64,000 nucleotides of DNA, taken from positions 5,421,430-5,485,429 of the forward strand of contig NZ_CP007410.1 in the NCBI RefSeq assembly GCF_000585995.1. The letters are read 5' to 3'. This DNA comes from Pseudomonas brassicacearum (GTDB lineage Bacteria > Pseudomonadota > Gammaproteobacteria > Pseudomonadales > Pseudomonadaceae). The notes under the pieces are model-generated. The model saw only the letters and a list, made by a program, of their open reading frames with translations, searched no databases and had not been told where the DNA came from. How positions within the stretch are numbered: the stretch's first letter is position 1; each line of letters begins with the position of its first letter. A program made the translations under genes and the position numbers. This document shows, one piece after another, positions 33,058 to 41,668 of this stretch.

Positions 33058-33834
33058 TCAGTCGCCATAGATATCCGACTTGAAGTACTTGCTCTGGATC
33101 TTCTGATACTCCCCATTGGCCCGAATCCCATCAATGGCCTTGTTCAAGTCCGCCACCAGCTCGCTATTGCCCTTGCGCACCGCGATACCGGCACCTTCAC
33201 CGACGTATTTCGGGTCCTTGAGCTCCGGTCCGACAAACCCGTAGCCCTTGCCACGGGGCATCGACAGGAAGTCTTCCAACGGGATGGTGTCGGCAAAAAT
33301 CGCGTCCAGGCGACCGGACGCCAGGTCCATGTAGATTTCTTCGTTATTGCTGTAGCGCTTGACCGTCACACCCTTGGGTTCGAGGACTTCAGTGGCGTAG
33401 CGATCAGTGGTAGTCGCACGCTGCACGCCCACGGTCTTGCCCTTGAGGCTGGCGTACTGGTCATCGACCACCGCACCTTCCTTCATAACCAGCCGCGATG
33501 AGGTGAAGTAGTACTTGTGGGTGAAATCCACCGACTTCTTGCGCTCCTCGGTGATGGTCATGGACGACAGCGCCAGGTCGATTTTCTTCACTTTCAACGA
33601 CGGGATCAGCCCGTCGAACTCACCCTCGATCCATTCGCACTTGACCTGCATCTGCGCGCACAGGGCATTGCCGATGTCGTAGTCGAACCCCTCGATCTTG
33701 CCTTCCGAGGTTTTGGAAGCAAACGGCGGATAAGCCGCTTCGATGCCGATGCGCAAGGTTTTCTCGGCGGCGAACAGGCTGCTGGAGGCCAACAGACTCA
33801 AGGCCAGGCCGGTGATGAGGGGGAGTTTTTTCAT
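33058..33834 (-). CDS. Periplasmic binding protein for cationic amino acids (ArtJ/AotJ-like)
   Basis: A 258-residue lysine/arginine/ornithine-type receptor. The signal peptide is residues 1-22 ([17 protein letters not shown]). The mature part has [54 protein letters not shown] and [14 protein letters not shown], the standard family 3 ligand segments. No permease or ATPase is adjacent, so it must use a remote transporter. It shares a palindromic operator with dauB, which suggests arginine as ligand. Confidence 0.88.
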   Translation of the reverse strand: MKKLPLITGLALSLLASSSLFAAEKTLRIGIEAAYPPFASKTSEGKIEGFDYDIGNALCAQMQVKCEWIEGEFDGLIPSLKVKKIDLALSSMTITEERKKSVDFTHKYYFTSSRLVMKEGAVVDDQYASLKGKTVGVQRATTTDRYATEVLEPKGVTVKRYSNNEEIYMDLASGRLDAIFADTIPLEDFLSMPRGKGYGFVGPELKDPKYVGEGAGIAVRKGNSELVADLNKAIDGIRANGEYQKIQSKYFKSDIYGD

Positions 33835-33893
33835 GATCGATCTCTCGCGGGTTGTTGTTGGTTTGGCAGAGAAAGGTGGGGCAAGGACTTTTT

Positions 33894-33930
33894 ATGTACT
33901 TATAAATCCATACTGGACTTTAATGTACAT
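33894..33930. promoter_or_regulatory. Palindromic operator upstream of the binding-protein gene
   Basis: A core TCCA-tac-TGGA (33907-33917) lies inside outer arms ATGTAC and GTACAT. On the minus strand it reads AAAGTCCAGTATGGAT, close to the dauB site AAAGTCCATAATGGAC. It lies 60 bases upstream of the ATG at 33834. Confidence 0.6.
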
Positions 33931-33977
33931 ATCGTCAATCGGTAGACTGGGGAATGGGATGGGTGGCTGATGGCCTC

Positions 33978-34052
33978 ATCGCGAGCAAGCTCGCTCCCAC
34001 AGGGGATCCTTGGTGCATGAAGATCCAGTGTGGGAGCGAGCTTGCTCGCGAT
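33978..34052. repeat. Two REP sequences in inverted (outside-in) order
   Basis: The first copy reads ATCGCGAGCAAGCTCGCTCC and the second TGTGGGAGCGAGCTTGCTCG, i.e. the reverse order of a usual REPIN. The spacer is 27 bases. They lie between the binding-protein gene and moaE. Confidence 0.85.
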
Positions 34053-34087
34053 GGCAGGCGCATGGCTTGCGAAAAAACCACGGGGGT

Positions 34088-34540
34088 TTACTGCTTCCAG
34101 CGACCCGCCGCCGCGTGATCACTGTCGCGCCCTTCAACCCAGCGCGGGCCGTCGGCGGTGTTCTCTTTCTTCCAGAACGGCGCGCGGGTCTTGAGGTAGT
34201 CCATGACAAAGGCGCAGGCGTCGAATGCCGCCTGGCGATGGGCACTGGCGGCCGCCACAAAAACAATTGGCTCGCCCGGTTCCAGGGCGCCGATGCGGTG
34301 CAGCACTTCCAGTTTGAGCAACGGCCAGCGCTGCTCGGCCTCGGTGGCGATCTTGCCCAGGGCCTTTTCAGTCATGCCCGGGTAGTGCTCCAGGAACATC
34401 CCGGACACCTCGAGGCCATCATTGAAGTCACGCACGTAGCCGACAAAACTCACCACCGCCCCGACGCCAACGTTGGCCGCGTGCATGGCGTTGACTTCTG
34501 CTCCCGGATCGAACGGATCGGCCTGCACCCGAATCGCCAT
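34088..34540 (-). CDS. moaE: Molybdopterin synthase catalytic subunit
   Basis: MoaE takes the C-terminal thiocarboxylate of MoaD and inserts sulfur into precursor Z to make molybdopterin. The 150-residue protein has GAVVSFVGYVRDFNDG, MFLEHYPGMTEKAL, the basic segment HRIGALEPGEPIVFVAAASAHRQAAF, and the active-site Lys region FWKKEN. It lies three bases after moaD. Confidence 0.93.
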   Translation of the reverse strand: MAIRVQADPFDPGAEVNAMHAANVGVGAVVSFVGYVRDFNDGLEVSGMFLEHYPGMTEKALGKIATEAEQRWPLLKLEVLHRIGALEPGEPIVFVAAASAHRQAAFDACAFVMDYLKTRAPFWKKENTADGPRWVEGRDSDHAAAGRWKQ

Positions 34541-34543
34541 GGC

Positions 34544-34786
34544 TCAGCCTCCGGTCACGGTGGGGAAGAACGCCACTTCGTCGCCATCGACCAACGGCTC
34601 GTCAAGCTGGCAAAGGTCTTCATTGCGAGCGCACATCAGGTTCTGCTCGCGCAACACATCAAATCCCTCGCGTGCGGCCAACAGTGTTCGAACGTCGTCC
34701 ACCGTGGCGAAATCCCCTTCGACCTTCTGCGAATCCACGCCCAGGGCCTCGCGATAACGAGCAAAGAACTTCACGGTAATGTTCAT
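34544..34786 (-). CDS. moaD: Molybdopterin synthase sulfur carrier subunit
   Basis: MoaD is a ubiquitin-like carrier of 80 residues. It opens [16 protein letters not shown] and ends in VTGG, whose terminal Gly-Gly is adenylated and thiocarboxylated by MoeB. It overlaps moaC by four bases (ATGA) and precedes moaE by three, so the three subunits are coupled. Confidence 0.93.
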   Translation of the reverse strand: MNITVKFFARYREALGVDSQKVEGDFATVDDVRTLLAAREGFDVLREQNLMCARNEDLCQLDEPLVDGDEVAFFPTVTGG

Positions 34787-35256
34787 CGTGCATCCGCCTG
34801 GAAGTGGCCACTTTTACCGCCGAGTTTCTCCAGCACCCGCACGCCTTCGATGATCATGCCCCGATCCACGGCCTTGCACATGTCGTAGATGGTCAGCGCG
34901 GCAACGCTGGCCGCCGTGAGTGCCTCCATCTCCACCCCGGTCTGTCCCGACAATTTGCACCGGGCAACGATGCGCACCTGGTCCTCGCCTTCGGCACTGA
35001 GCTCGACCTTGACGCTGGTGAGCATCAACGGATGACAGAGCGGAATCAGATCGCTGGTTTTTTTCGCCGCTTGAATGCCGGCAATGCGCGCAACCGCGAA
35101 GACATCGCCCTTGGGGTGGCCGCCGCTGACAATCATCTGCAGCGTTTCGGGCAACATGCGCACAAAGGCTTCGGCGGTGGCTTCACGGAACGTCACGGCC
35201 TTGTCGGTCACGTCGACCATGTTGGCGCGACCTTGGGAATCGAGATGAGTCAGCAC
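34783..35256 (-). CDS. moaC: Cyclic pyranopterin monophosphate synthase accessory protein
   Basis: MoaC rearranges the GTP-derived intermediate made by MoaA into cyclic pyranopterin monophosphate. The 157-residue protein starts at GTG 35256 (AGGAG upstream) as [16 protein letters not shown], the family start. The catalytic regions are [28 protein letters not shown] and [11 protein letters not shown] (Lys and Asp). It is the first gene of moaCDE; moaA and moaB are not in the window. Confidence 0.93.
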   Translation of the reverse strand: MLTHLDSQGRANMVDVTDKAVTFREATAEAFVRMLPETLQMIVSGGHPKGDVFAVARIAGIQAAKKTSDLIPLCHPLMLTSVKVELSAEGEDQVRIVARCKLSGQTGVEMEALTAASVAALTIYDMCKAVDRGMIIEGVRVLEKLGGKSGHFQADAR

Positions 35257-35366
35257 AGGGTTACTCCTGATCGGGAGCATCGATTGTAAACCCGCAGGTC
35301 AGATTCCGGCAGGGCTGATTGTCGCACCGATGGAGAACTGCAATTTTTCAGACCCTGCAAATCCTT

Positions 35367-35455
35367 TGTGGGAGCGGGCTTGCTCGCGAAAGCGGAGTGT
35401 CAGACAGCCTATCTGTAACTGTTACACCGCCTTCGCGAGCAAGCCCGCTCCCACA
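35367..35455. repeat. REPIN, TGTGGGAGCGGGC variant
   Basis: Inverted pair between moaC and the phoH terminator, upstream of the moaCDE operon. It is the same variant as the element at 31029-31116, with GGGC in the arms and CGAAAGCGG next to the spacer. Confidence 0.88.
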
Positions 35456-35471
35456 GGGTTATTGGCCGGAC

Positions 35472-35506
35472 ACAAAAAAACCGGGCGATATTGAGATCGC
35501 CCGGTT
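35472..35506 (-). terminator. Terminator of the PIN-PhoH gene
   Basis: AAACCGGGCGAT (35478-35489) pairs with ATCGCCCGGTTT (35495-35506). On the minus strand a run of seven U follows, 14 bases beyond the stop codon. Confidence 0.88.
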
Positions 35507-35519
35507 TGGCTGGGGGGGG

Positions 35520-36914
35520 TTACAGATGCGATTCGGCGTATTCGGCCAGAATCGAGCGTGGCACGCCCTGCAGGGTGATGTGGACCCCGTTGGGGAAGTC
35601 CTTGAAACGTTCGGTCAGGTAGGTCAGCCCGGAGCTGGTCGCGGACAGGTAAGGGGTGTCGATCTGCGCCAGGTTGCCCAGGCACACCACTTTGGAACCG
35701 GCGCCGGCACGGGTGATGATGGTTTTCATCTGGTGCGGGGTGAGGTTCTGGCATTCGTCGATCAGGATCAGGCTCTGCTGGAAGCTGCGGCCTCGAATGT
35801 AGTTGAGGGATTTGAACTGCAACGGCACTTTGCTGAGGATGTAGTCGACGCTGCCATGGGTGCTTTCGTCATCCATGTGCAAGGCTTCGAGGTTGTCGGT
35901 GATGGCGCCGAGCCAAGGCTCCATTTTTTCCGCTTCGGTGCCGGGCAGGAAGCCGATCTCTTGGTCCAGGCCCTGCACGCTGCGGGTGGCGATGATGCGC
36001 CGGTAGCGCTTGCTGACCATGGTCTGCTCGATGGCGGCGGCCAGGGCCAGGATGGTCTTGCCGGAACCGGCGGCGCCGGACAGGTTGACCAGGTGGATAT
36101 CCGGGTCGAGCAAGGCGAACAGCGCCAGGCTCTGGTAGATGTCCCGAGGCTTGAGGCCCCAGGCCTCCTGATGCAGCAAGGGCTCCTGGTGCAGGTCGAG
36201 AATCAGCAGCTTGTCGACGTGGATTTCCTTGATCCAGCCGACGAATCCTTGTTCGTCGATGATGAATTCATTGATGTGCACCGCCGGCAGGTTGTCGATC
36301 AGTTGCACCTGGTGCCAGGTGCGACCATGGTCCTGGCGGGTTTCGACTTTGCTCACGCGGTCCCAGAAGGAGCCGGTCATGTTGTGGTAGCCATTGGGCA
36401 ACAACGAGACGTCGTCGACCAGTTGGTCGGTGCTGTAGTCCTCGGCCGCGATCCCGCAGGCGCGGGCCTTGAGGCGCATGTTGATGTCTTTGGTCACCAG
36501 CACCACGGCTTGGTCCTTGTTGCGCGCGTGCAGGTCGATCAATTGGTTGATGATGATGTTGTCGTTCAGGTGTTCAGGCAGCACCAGGTTGGGTTCGGTG
36601 CGCTTGCTCATCAGGATCGACAGCAGGCCCTTGGGGCCGCTTTTGCCACGCTGGATCGACACCCCGAGTTCAACGTCTTCAGGGGAGGCATCGCCCAGGG
36701 TCTTGTCGATCAGGCGGATTGCCTGCCGGCATTCGGCCGCAACGCTGTGGTGCCCGCTCTTGAGTTTGTCGAGTTCCTCAAGCACGGTCATCGGGATGGC
36801 AACGTGGTGTTCTTCGAAGTTCAGGAGTGCGTTTGGATCGTGGATCAATACGTTGGTATCGAGTACATACAGGATTGGCTGGTTGGAGGAAGGGCTACGT
36901 CCGTGGTCATCCAT
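35520..36914 (-). CDS. PIN-domain PhoH family protein (PhoH2-like)
   Basis: A 464-residue fusion of an N-terminal PIN nuclease domain (LYVLDTNVLIHDP, acidic residues continuing through the PIN core to about 140) and a C-terminal PhoH ATPase domain. The ATPase has Walker A GAAGSGKT near residue 280 and Walker B LILIDECQN. Such proteins are described as RNA helicase/nuclease pairs. It is the same gene that sits near moaCDE in other pseudomonads. It is monocistronic, with a terminator 14 bases downstream and a 336-base leader region upstream. Confidence 0.9.
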   Translation of the reverse strand: MDDHGRSPSSNQPILYVLDTNVLIHDPNALLNFEEHHVAIPMTVLEELDKLKSGHHSVAAECRQAIRLIDKTLGDASPEDVELGVSIQRGKSGPKGLLSILMSKRTEPNLVLPEHLNDNIIINQLIDLHARNKDQAVVLVTKDINMRLKARACGIAAEDYSTDQLVDDVSLLPNGYHNMTGSFWDRVSKVETRQDHGRTWHQVQLIDNLPAVHINEFIIDEQGFVGWIKEIHVDKLLILDLHQEPLLHQEAWGLKPRDIYQSLALFALLDPDIHLVNLSGAAGSGKTILALAAAIEQTMVSKRYRRIIATRSVQGLDQEIGFLPGTEAEKMEPWLGAITDNLEALHMDDESTHGSVDYILSKVPLQFKSLNYIRGRSFQQSLILIDECQNLTPHQMKTIITRAGAGSKVVCLGNLAQIDTPYLSATSSGLTYLTERFKDFPNGVHITLQGVPRSILAEYAESHL

Positions 36915-37250
36915 ACTCGGTCACCTTTGTGGGGGCCATTCGACGCAATACCGTGACAGTGCTGCGCCTCGAAGTAGCCACCGAATTCACCCGCGACGAT
37001 TCAGGTGAACTGCACACAATCTGGGTCTTGGAAGACGCCACCTGTGTTGCAGGTTTCGGCGGTCTGTCTTCTTGATACTCCAAAAACCATGACAGGAAAA
37101 AGCACTTTGACGTTTTTTTGAAGTTTATTTTTCAGAGTGACGAATAACCCTTGGCGTTGCGCCATTGCACCGTTAAAGTCGGAAGTCCGGTCGCCATGAA
37201 TCTGCGCCGTTTTTTTTGCCTCCCCCAGTGTTTCCGGGCCTTTCAAGGCA
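36915..37250. other. Intergenic region upstream of the PIN-PhoH gene
   Basis: A 336-base stretch downstream of the deacetylase-like gene. It is AT-rich at 37070-37150 and should carry the phoH promoter. An 81-codon minus-strand frame covers 37001-37246 but has no family resemblance or clear ribosome site. I call no gene. Confidence 0.45.
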
Positions 37251-38390
37251 TCAGCGAAACGCTTCCTGACAATCCTGCCAACCGATCCCGCTTTGCGCCG
37301 TTTGCGTAATGAGCCAAGGCATCGCCGTCTTCACCGCATCCTGCTTGGCGTTGAAGTTGATCACTCCGTGGCGCCACAACAGCATCAATGTCAGCGTGCG
37401 CTGGGCGCTTTGCTCGGGTTTGAGCCGATTGCTGCTGTCTTGGGGATCAATATCCCACAGCGCCACTTGCAGGCCCTGGCTGCGGAAAAAGGATCCGGCA
37501 TCGCCACGGCGCTGGCCCTGGGGCGGTCGGAACAGCGGCACATAATTCTCTGGCAGCTTGCCCTTGACCAAGTCGACGCTGCGCCGTACCGAGTCCTGCC
37601 AGTCCTGCCAATAGCTGTGGGAGCGGAACTCCCAACCCTGTACACCCACGCATTGACCCGAATATAAAACCTGGAGGCTGTTGACCGAGCTGTCTGCCAG
37701 CCGCGCCTGGATGTCTTTGCCCAGCACAAAGAAAGTGCCGCTCATGTTCGATTTGCGCAGGTATTCGGTCAGCCACGGCGTATTGTCCGGCGCGATGTTG
37801 GCCCCACTGTCGAAGGTCAGCAGAAACAGTCGGTCGTTCATGTCGTCACCGTTGCGCTCGTAATCGCCGAAACGCTCGATTTCGCTGCTGCTCTGGGGAA
37901 ACAGCGCAGCCTTGCGCAGCAGTTCATCGCGGTATTGGGTATGGAAGATCCGGCTCGGCTCGGCCCACTTGATGTAATAGGAGTTTTCATCGAGCCGGAA
38001 TCTGCCCGCCTCTTCGCGCAGGGAGGCCATGTCCTCGACCAGGTAACAGAAGGAAGCATCCTGGTCGCAGCTTTGCTGGGCGAAGTTGTAGCTGGTCAGC
38101 AACCGCTGCCACAACCGTGCGCGAAGGGTGCCGATCGCCGCCATATTGACCGTGCGCAGACCCAGATACTGCTTGAGCGCGATTTCGTCCATGGCATCGG
38201 TGTCCAGCAGGACACGGGCGAACATCAGGATTTCGGCCCGCGAGGCCACGTCGAACAAGGTCGGGCTGGTGAGTTGCTCCGGCCAGGTGCTGCGGTCCAG
38301 GGTGGCGGCGTCGTTGGGCGCGGCATAAGCACCGAGGCTCAACAGCCAGGCCGATAACAGAAGGGCGATACGCAAAAGGGATGTCTCCAT
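37251..38390 (-). CDS. Polysaccharide deacetylase-like (NodB fold) exported protein
   Basis: A 379-residue protein with a signal peptide (residues 1-23, cut after AYA). An N-terminal helical domain of about 150 residues precedes a NodB-type domain. The usual TFDDG motif reads TFDSG (about residue 190), and the HSxxH metal motif reads HSYWQ (about residue 256), while FRPPQG and HGVINFNA keep motifs 3 and 5. Loss of the second Asp and second His suggests altered or absent metal catalysis. It is a single gene, convergent with nothing nearby, and a REPIN lies upstream. Confidence 0.78.
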   Translation of the reverse strand: METSLLRIALLLSAWLLSLGAYAAPNDAATLDRSTWPEQLTSPTLFDVASRAEILMFARVLLDTDAMDEIALKQYLGLRTVNMAAIGTLRARLWQRLLTSYNFAQQSCDQDASFCYLVEDMASLREEAGRFRLDENSYYIKWAEPSRIFHTQYRDELLRKAALFPQSSSEIERFGDYERNGDDMNDRLFLLTFDSGANIAPDNTPWLTEYLRKSNMSGTFFVLGKDIQARLADSSVNSLQVLYSGQCVGVQGWEFRSHSYWQDWQDSVRRSVDLVKGKLPENYVPLFRPPQGQRRGDAGSFFRSQGLQVALWDIDPQDSSNRLKPEQSAQRTLTLMLLWRHGVINFNAKQDAVKTAMPWLITQTAQSGIGWQDCQEAFR

Positions 38391-38420
38391 AACGAAACCC
38401 GCGCGGCATCATAGCCGATC

Positions 38421-38548
38421 TGTGGCGAGGGGATTTATCCCCGCTGGGCTGCGAAGCAGCCCTAAAAATCTGCGGCCTCATTGATCAGATTGATTCCACT
38501 TTGTTGGGGCTGCTGCGCAGCCCAGCGGGGATAAATCCCCTCGCCACA
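38421..38548. repeat. REPIN, GTGGCGAGGGGAT variant
   Basis: Inverted pair with arms TGTGGCGAGGGGATTTATCC and its complement. The inner palindrome is GGGGATTTATCCCC rather than GGGAGCTTGCTCCC. It lies between the divergent deacetylase-like and yaaA genes. Confidence 0.87.
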
Positions 38549-38660
38549 ATGAGCACGCCACAAAATTCGGCACCTCACCACCGATCACCTATCGCCCCAA
38601 TAGCTGGAGTCCACCCAGACAACCCCCTAGAATCGCGGCACCTTTGAAGGAGACGATTAC

Positions 38661-39440
38661 ATGCTGATGGTGATTTCCCCCGCCAAGACCCTTGATTACG
38701 AAACACCGCCGGCCACCGAACGTTTTACCCAGCCGCAATACCTGGACCACTCCCAGGAACTGGTCGAGCAGCTGCGTGAGTTCTCGCCGGCGCAGATCAG
38801 CGAACTGATGCACGTCTCCGACAAGATCGGCGGCCTAAATGCCGCGCGGTTCGGCAGCTGGACTCCGGCGTTCACCCCGGCGAATGCCAAACAGGCATTG
38901 CTGGCCTTCAAGGGTGATGTGTACACCGGCCTGGATGCACAGAGCTTTGGCGAAGCCGATTTCGATTATGCCCAACAGCACCTGCGCATGCTCTCCGGCC
39001 TTTATGGCCTGCTGCGCCCGCTGGATCTGATGCAACCCTATCGCTTGGAAATGGGCACGAAGCTGGCCAATGCCCGGGGCAAGGACCTGTATGCCTTCTG
39101 GGGCACGCGTATCAGCGAATGGCTGAATGAAGCCCTGGCGAGCCAAGGCGATGACGTGTTGTTGAACCTGGCGTCCAACGAGTACTTTTCGGCGGTCAAG
39201 CGCAGCGCACTGAAAGCGCGCGTCATTGATACCGAATTCAAGGACCTGAAAAACGGCCAGTACAAAATCATCAGCTTCTACGCCAAAAAAGCCCGAGGCT
39301 TGATGAGCCGGTTTGTCATTCAAGAGCGCATCAATGATCCCGCGGCGCTCAAACAGTTCGATGTGCAGGGCTACCGCTTCAACCCACAGCAGTCGAGCCC
39401 GGACAAGCTGGTTTTCCTGCGTGACCATGCTCCTGAATAA
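38661..39440 (+). CDS. yaaA: Peroxide stress protein YaaA
   Basis: YaaA lowers free iron during peroxide stress in E. coli and has a DNA-binding helix-hairpin fold. The 259-residue protein begins [17 protein letters not shown], then [42 protein letters not shown] and [12 protein letters not shown], all family blocks. AAGGAG lies six bases upstream of the ATG. A short GC hairpin follows the stop at 39457-39474 without a T-run. Confidence 0.92.
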   Translation: MLMVISPAKTLDYETPPATERFTQPQYLDHSQELVEQLREFSPAQISELMHVSDKIGGLNAARFGSWTPAFTPANAKQALLAFKGDVYTGLDAQSFGEADFDYAQQHLRMLSGLYGLLRPLDLMQPYRLEMGTKLANARGKDLYAFWGTRISEWLNEALASQGDDVLLNLASNEYFSAVKRSALKARVIDTEFKDLKNGQYKIISFYAKKARGLMSRFVIQERINDPAALKQFDVQGYRFNPQQSSPDKLVFLRDHAPE

Positions 39441-39752
39441 AGCATAACCTTATAACGCCCCCTGATCGGGGGCCTCGATTGAACTCATACTCGTCATCTA
39501 ACTTCCCTCGCACTTCGCCAGTTCAATGACGCCAATAAATCGACCCCTCTGTTCGCTAACTTTTCTTTCACTCGACACTCGTCAGTTTTTTGCGTAGTGG
39601 CACAGAAATTTTTTATCGGTAGTGGCACATAAACATCTACCCTTCCTAACTCCCCATTTATAAAGGATGAAACGGTAAGTGCCATCATCCTGAGACTAGT
39701 GCCATCTTTCAAAATATTTCGAAAAATTTCGAAAATGGCGATGAGCGGATCG

Positions 39753-39780
39753 GAACTATGTCGAAATGCATGGCTCATAC
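39753..39780 (+). promoter_or_regulatory. Candidate AlgU (sigma-22) promoter of algD
   Basis: GAACTA, a 16-base spacer and TCATAC resemble the AlgU/RpoE consensus GAACTT-N16-TCtgA. The distance to the algD ATG (about 470 bases) fits the long algD leader known in pseudomonads. The -35 box has one mismatch, so this is a proposal. Confidence 0.45.
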
Positions 39781-40124
39781 CACCCGTAACGATTCTCGCC
39801 GAGCGTGTAAGAGATGACTTACATAGGACGCCGATCTAAGTAACCGAGTTGTCATGGCAATTTAGCGAAACGGTCGCCTATTTGGATCCATCTTATAAAG
39901 GACAGGAGATAACGCACCATTACTATCCCCTACAAGGCCAAGGCTGCGCCCCTATAACGTGCTCACCCGAGCACACAAGCTTCTGATTTTGTGGGCTTTT
40001 TGCCAGGGATCAGAGGTGAAGAATTTTTTGCACGAGCGTTCTTGATAACGAGGACTGGCTGCATAACAGGGCAGGTCATAACAACTAGGCCGCTTTGCGC
40101 ACAACTTGAGTGCACTTATTTAGA

Positions 40125-40186
40125 CACTCGGAACTTAGTATGCCTGCACACGGCACTGTGGCGCCTGCATTCCACACTTCCGAGTG
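40125..40186 (+). other. Long-range inverted repeat in the algD leader
   Basis: CACTCGGAA (40125-40133) and TTCCGAGTG (40178-40186) are perfect complements separated by 44 bases, ending 64 bases before the algD ATG. In RNA they could close a large stem containing smaller hairpins, or the DNA sites could be bound by a dimeric regulator. Confidence 0.5.
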
Positions 40187-40250
40187 CTCGATGACCGCTG
40201 AACACTATTAACTCCGGCCATTCAATGGCATGAAAACAGAGGGAAATGCG

Positions 40251-41567
40251 ATGCGCATTAGCATATTTGGTTTGGGTTACGTCGGTGCAGTATGTGCCGG
40301 TTGCCTGTCTGCACGGGGCCATGATGTAGTTGGCGTAGATGTCGCCAAAGACAAAATCGACATGATCAACGCGGGTAAATCGCCGATCGTTGAACCGGGT
40401 CTTGGCGAGCTGTTGGCACAAGGCATTGAAACAGGTCGTCTGCGCGGCACTACCAACTTCGCCGAAGCGATTCGCGATACTGACCTGTCGATGATTTGTG
40501 TCGGTACACCGAGCAAAAAGAACGGCGACCTGGAACTGAACTACATCGAAGCGGTGTGCCGCGAGATCGGTTTTGTCCTGCGCGAAAAGACCACCCGCCA
40601 CACCATCGTGGTCCGCAGCACCGTACTGCCGGGCACCGTGGCAAACGTGGTCATCCCGATCCTCGAAGACTGCTCCGGCAAGAAAGCCGGCGTTGATTTC
40701 GGCGTCGCGGTCAACCCTGAGTTCCTGCGCGAAAGCACCGCGATCAAAGACTACGACCAACCGCCGATGACCGTTATCGGCGAGTTCGACAAAGCCTCTG
40801 GCGACGTTCTGCAATCGCTGTACGAAGAACTCGATGCACCGATCATCCGCAAAGACATCGCCGTCGCTGAAATGATCAAGTACACCTGCAACGTGTGGCA
40901 CGCCACCAAGGTGACCTTCGCCAACGAGATCGGCAACATCGCCAAGGCCGTCGGCGTCGATGGTCGCGTCGTGATGGACGTGGTCTGCCAGGACAAGGCC
41001 CTGAACCTGTCCCAGTACTACATGCGCCCAGGCTTCGCCTTCGGCGGTTCGTGCCTGCCCAAGGATGTCCGCGCCCTGACCTACCGCGCCGGCTCCCTGG
41101 ACGTGGAAGCGCCACTGCTCAACTCGCTGATGCGCAGCAACGAATCCCAGGTGCAGAACGCCTTCGACATCGTTTCCAGCCATGACAAGCGCAAGGTCGC
41201 CCTGCTGGGCCTGAGCTTCAAGGCCGGCACCGACGATCTGCGTGAAAGCCCTCTGGTGGAACTGGCGGAAATGCTGATCGGCAAGGGTTTCGACCTGAAG
41301 ATCTACGACAGCAACGTCGAATACGCCCGCGTCCACGGTGCGAACAAGGATTACATCGAGTCGAAGATTCCTCACGTCTCGTCCTTGCTCAACGCCGATT
41401 TCGACGCAGTGATCGACAGCTCCGACATCATCATCCTGGGCAACCGCGACGAGAAGTTCCGCGCGCTGACCGAGAACGTACCGGAAGGCAAGCAGGTCAT
41501 TGACCTGGTCGGTTTCATGTCCAAGGCCACCGACCCGAGTGGCCGGACCGAAGGCATTTGCTGGTAA
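40251..41567 (+). CDS. algD: GDP-mannose 6-dehydrogenase
   Basis: AlgD performs the two-step NAD-dependent oxidation of GDP-mannose to GDP-mannuronate, the committed step of alginate synthesis. The 438-residue protein has the Rossmann loop FGLGYVGAV at residues 6-14, VVRSTVLPGT, and the active-site Cys268 in GGSCLPKD. The C-terminal nucleotide-binding domain includes LLGLSFKAGTDDLRESP. The ATG at 40251 gives the exact family start MRISIFGLGYVG. It is the first gene of the operon and carries a 100-base gap to alg8. Confidence 0.97.
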   Translation: MRISIFGLGYVGAVCAGCLSARGHDVVGVDVAKDKIDMINAGKSPIVEPGLGELLAQGIETGRLRGTTNFAEAIRDTDLSMICVGTPSKKNGDLELNYIEAVCREIGFVLREKTTRHTIVVRSTVLPGTVANVVIPILEDCSGKKAGVDFGVAVNPEFLRESTAIKDYDQPPMTVIGEFDKASGDVLQSLYEELDAPIIRKDIAVAEMIKYTCNVWHATKVTFANEIGNIAKAVGVDGRVVMDVVCQDKALNLSQYYMRPGFAFGGSCLPKDVRALTYRAGSLDVEAPLLNSLMRSNESQVQNAFDIVSSHDKRKVALLGLSFKAGTDDLRESPLVELAEMLIGKGFDLKIYDSNVEYARVHGANKDYIESKIPHVSSLLNADFDAVIDSSDIIILGNRDEKFRALTENVPEGKQVIDLVGFMSKATDPSGRTEGICW

Positions 41568-41668
41568 ATCTGTTTGCCGGCTGGGGCTTGGCCCCGGCCG
41601 GCCTTTCGCCTGCCTTAACCCATCGGGCCGCCCACAAGGCCCGCCCGAGATAGAGACGGATGCAGATT

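Larger units (their letters stand above)
39441..40250 (+). promoter_or_regulatory. algD upstream regulatory region
   Basis: An 810-base stretch, AT-richer than its surroundings, without a convincing gene. Visible elements: four TGGCAC/GTGCCA boxes (39594-39604, 39619-39629, 39678-39686, 39698-39706), a tandem TTTCGAAAA at 39717-39725 and 39727-39735, GAAACGGT at 39669-39676 and 39867-39874, a candidate AlgU promoter at 39753-39780, and a 9-bp long-range inverted repeat at 40125-40186. In P. aeruginosa this region binds AlgU polymerase, AlgR, AlgB and AmrZ; which box serves which protein is not decided. Confidence 0.7.

Noticed and set aside
37001..37246. An 81-codon minus-strand frame
   Set aside because: No recognisable domain; it occupies the AT-rich promoter region expected for the PIN-PhoH gene.
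40129..40160. GGAACTT as an AlgU -35 box close to algD
   Set aside because: No TCtgA-like -10 box occurs 15-17 bases downstream, and the sequence is part of the CACTCGGAA inverted-repeat arm.
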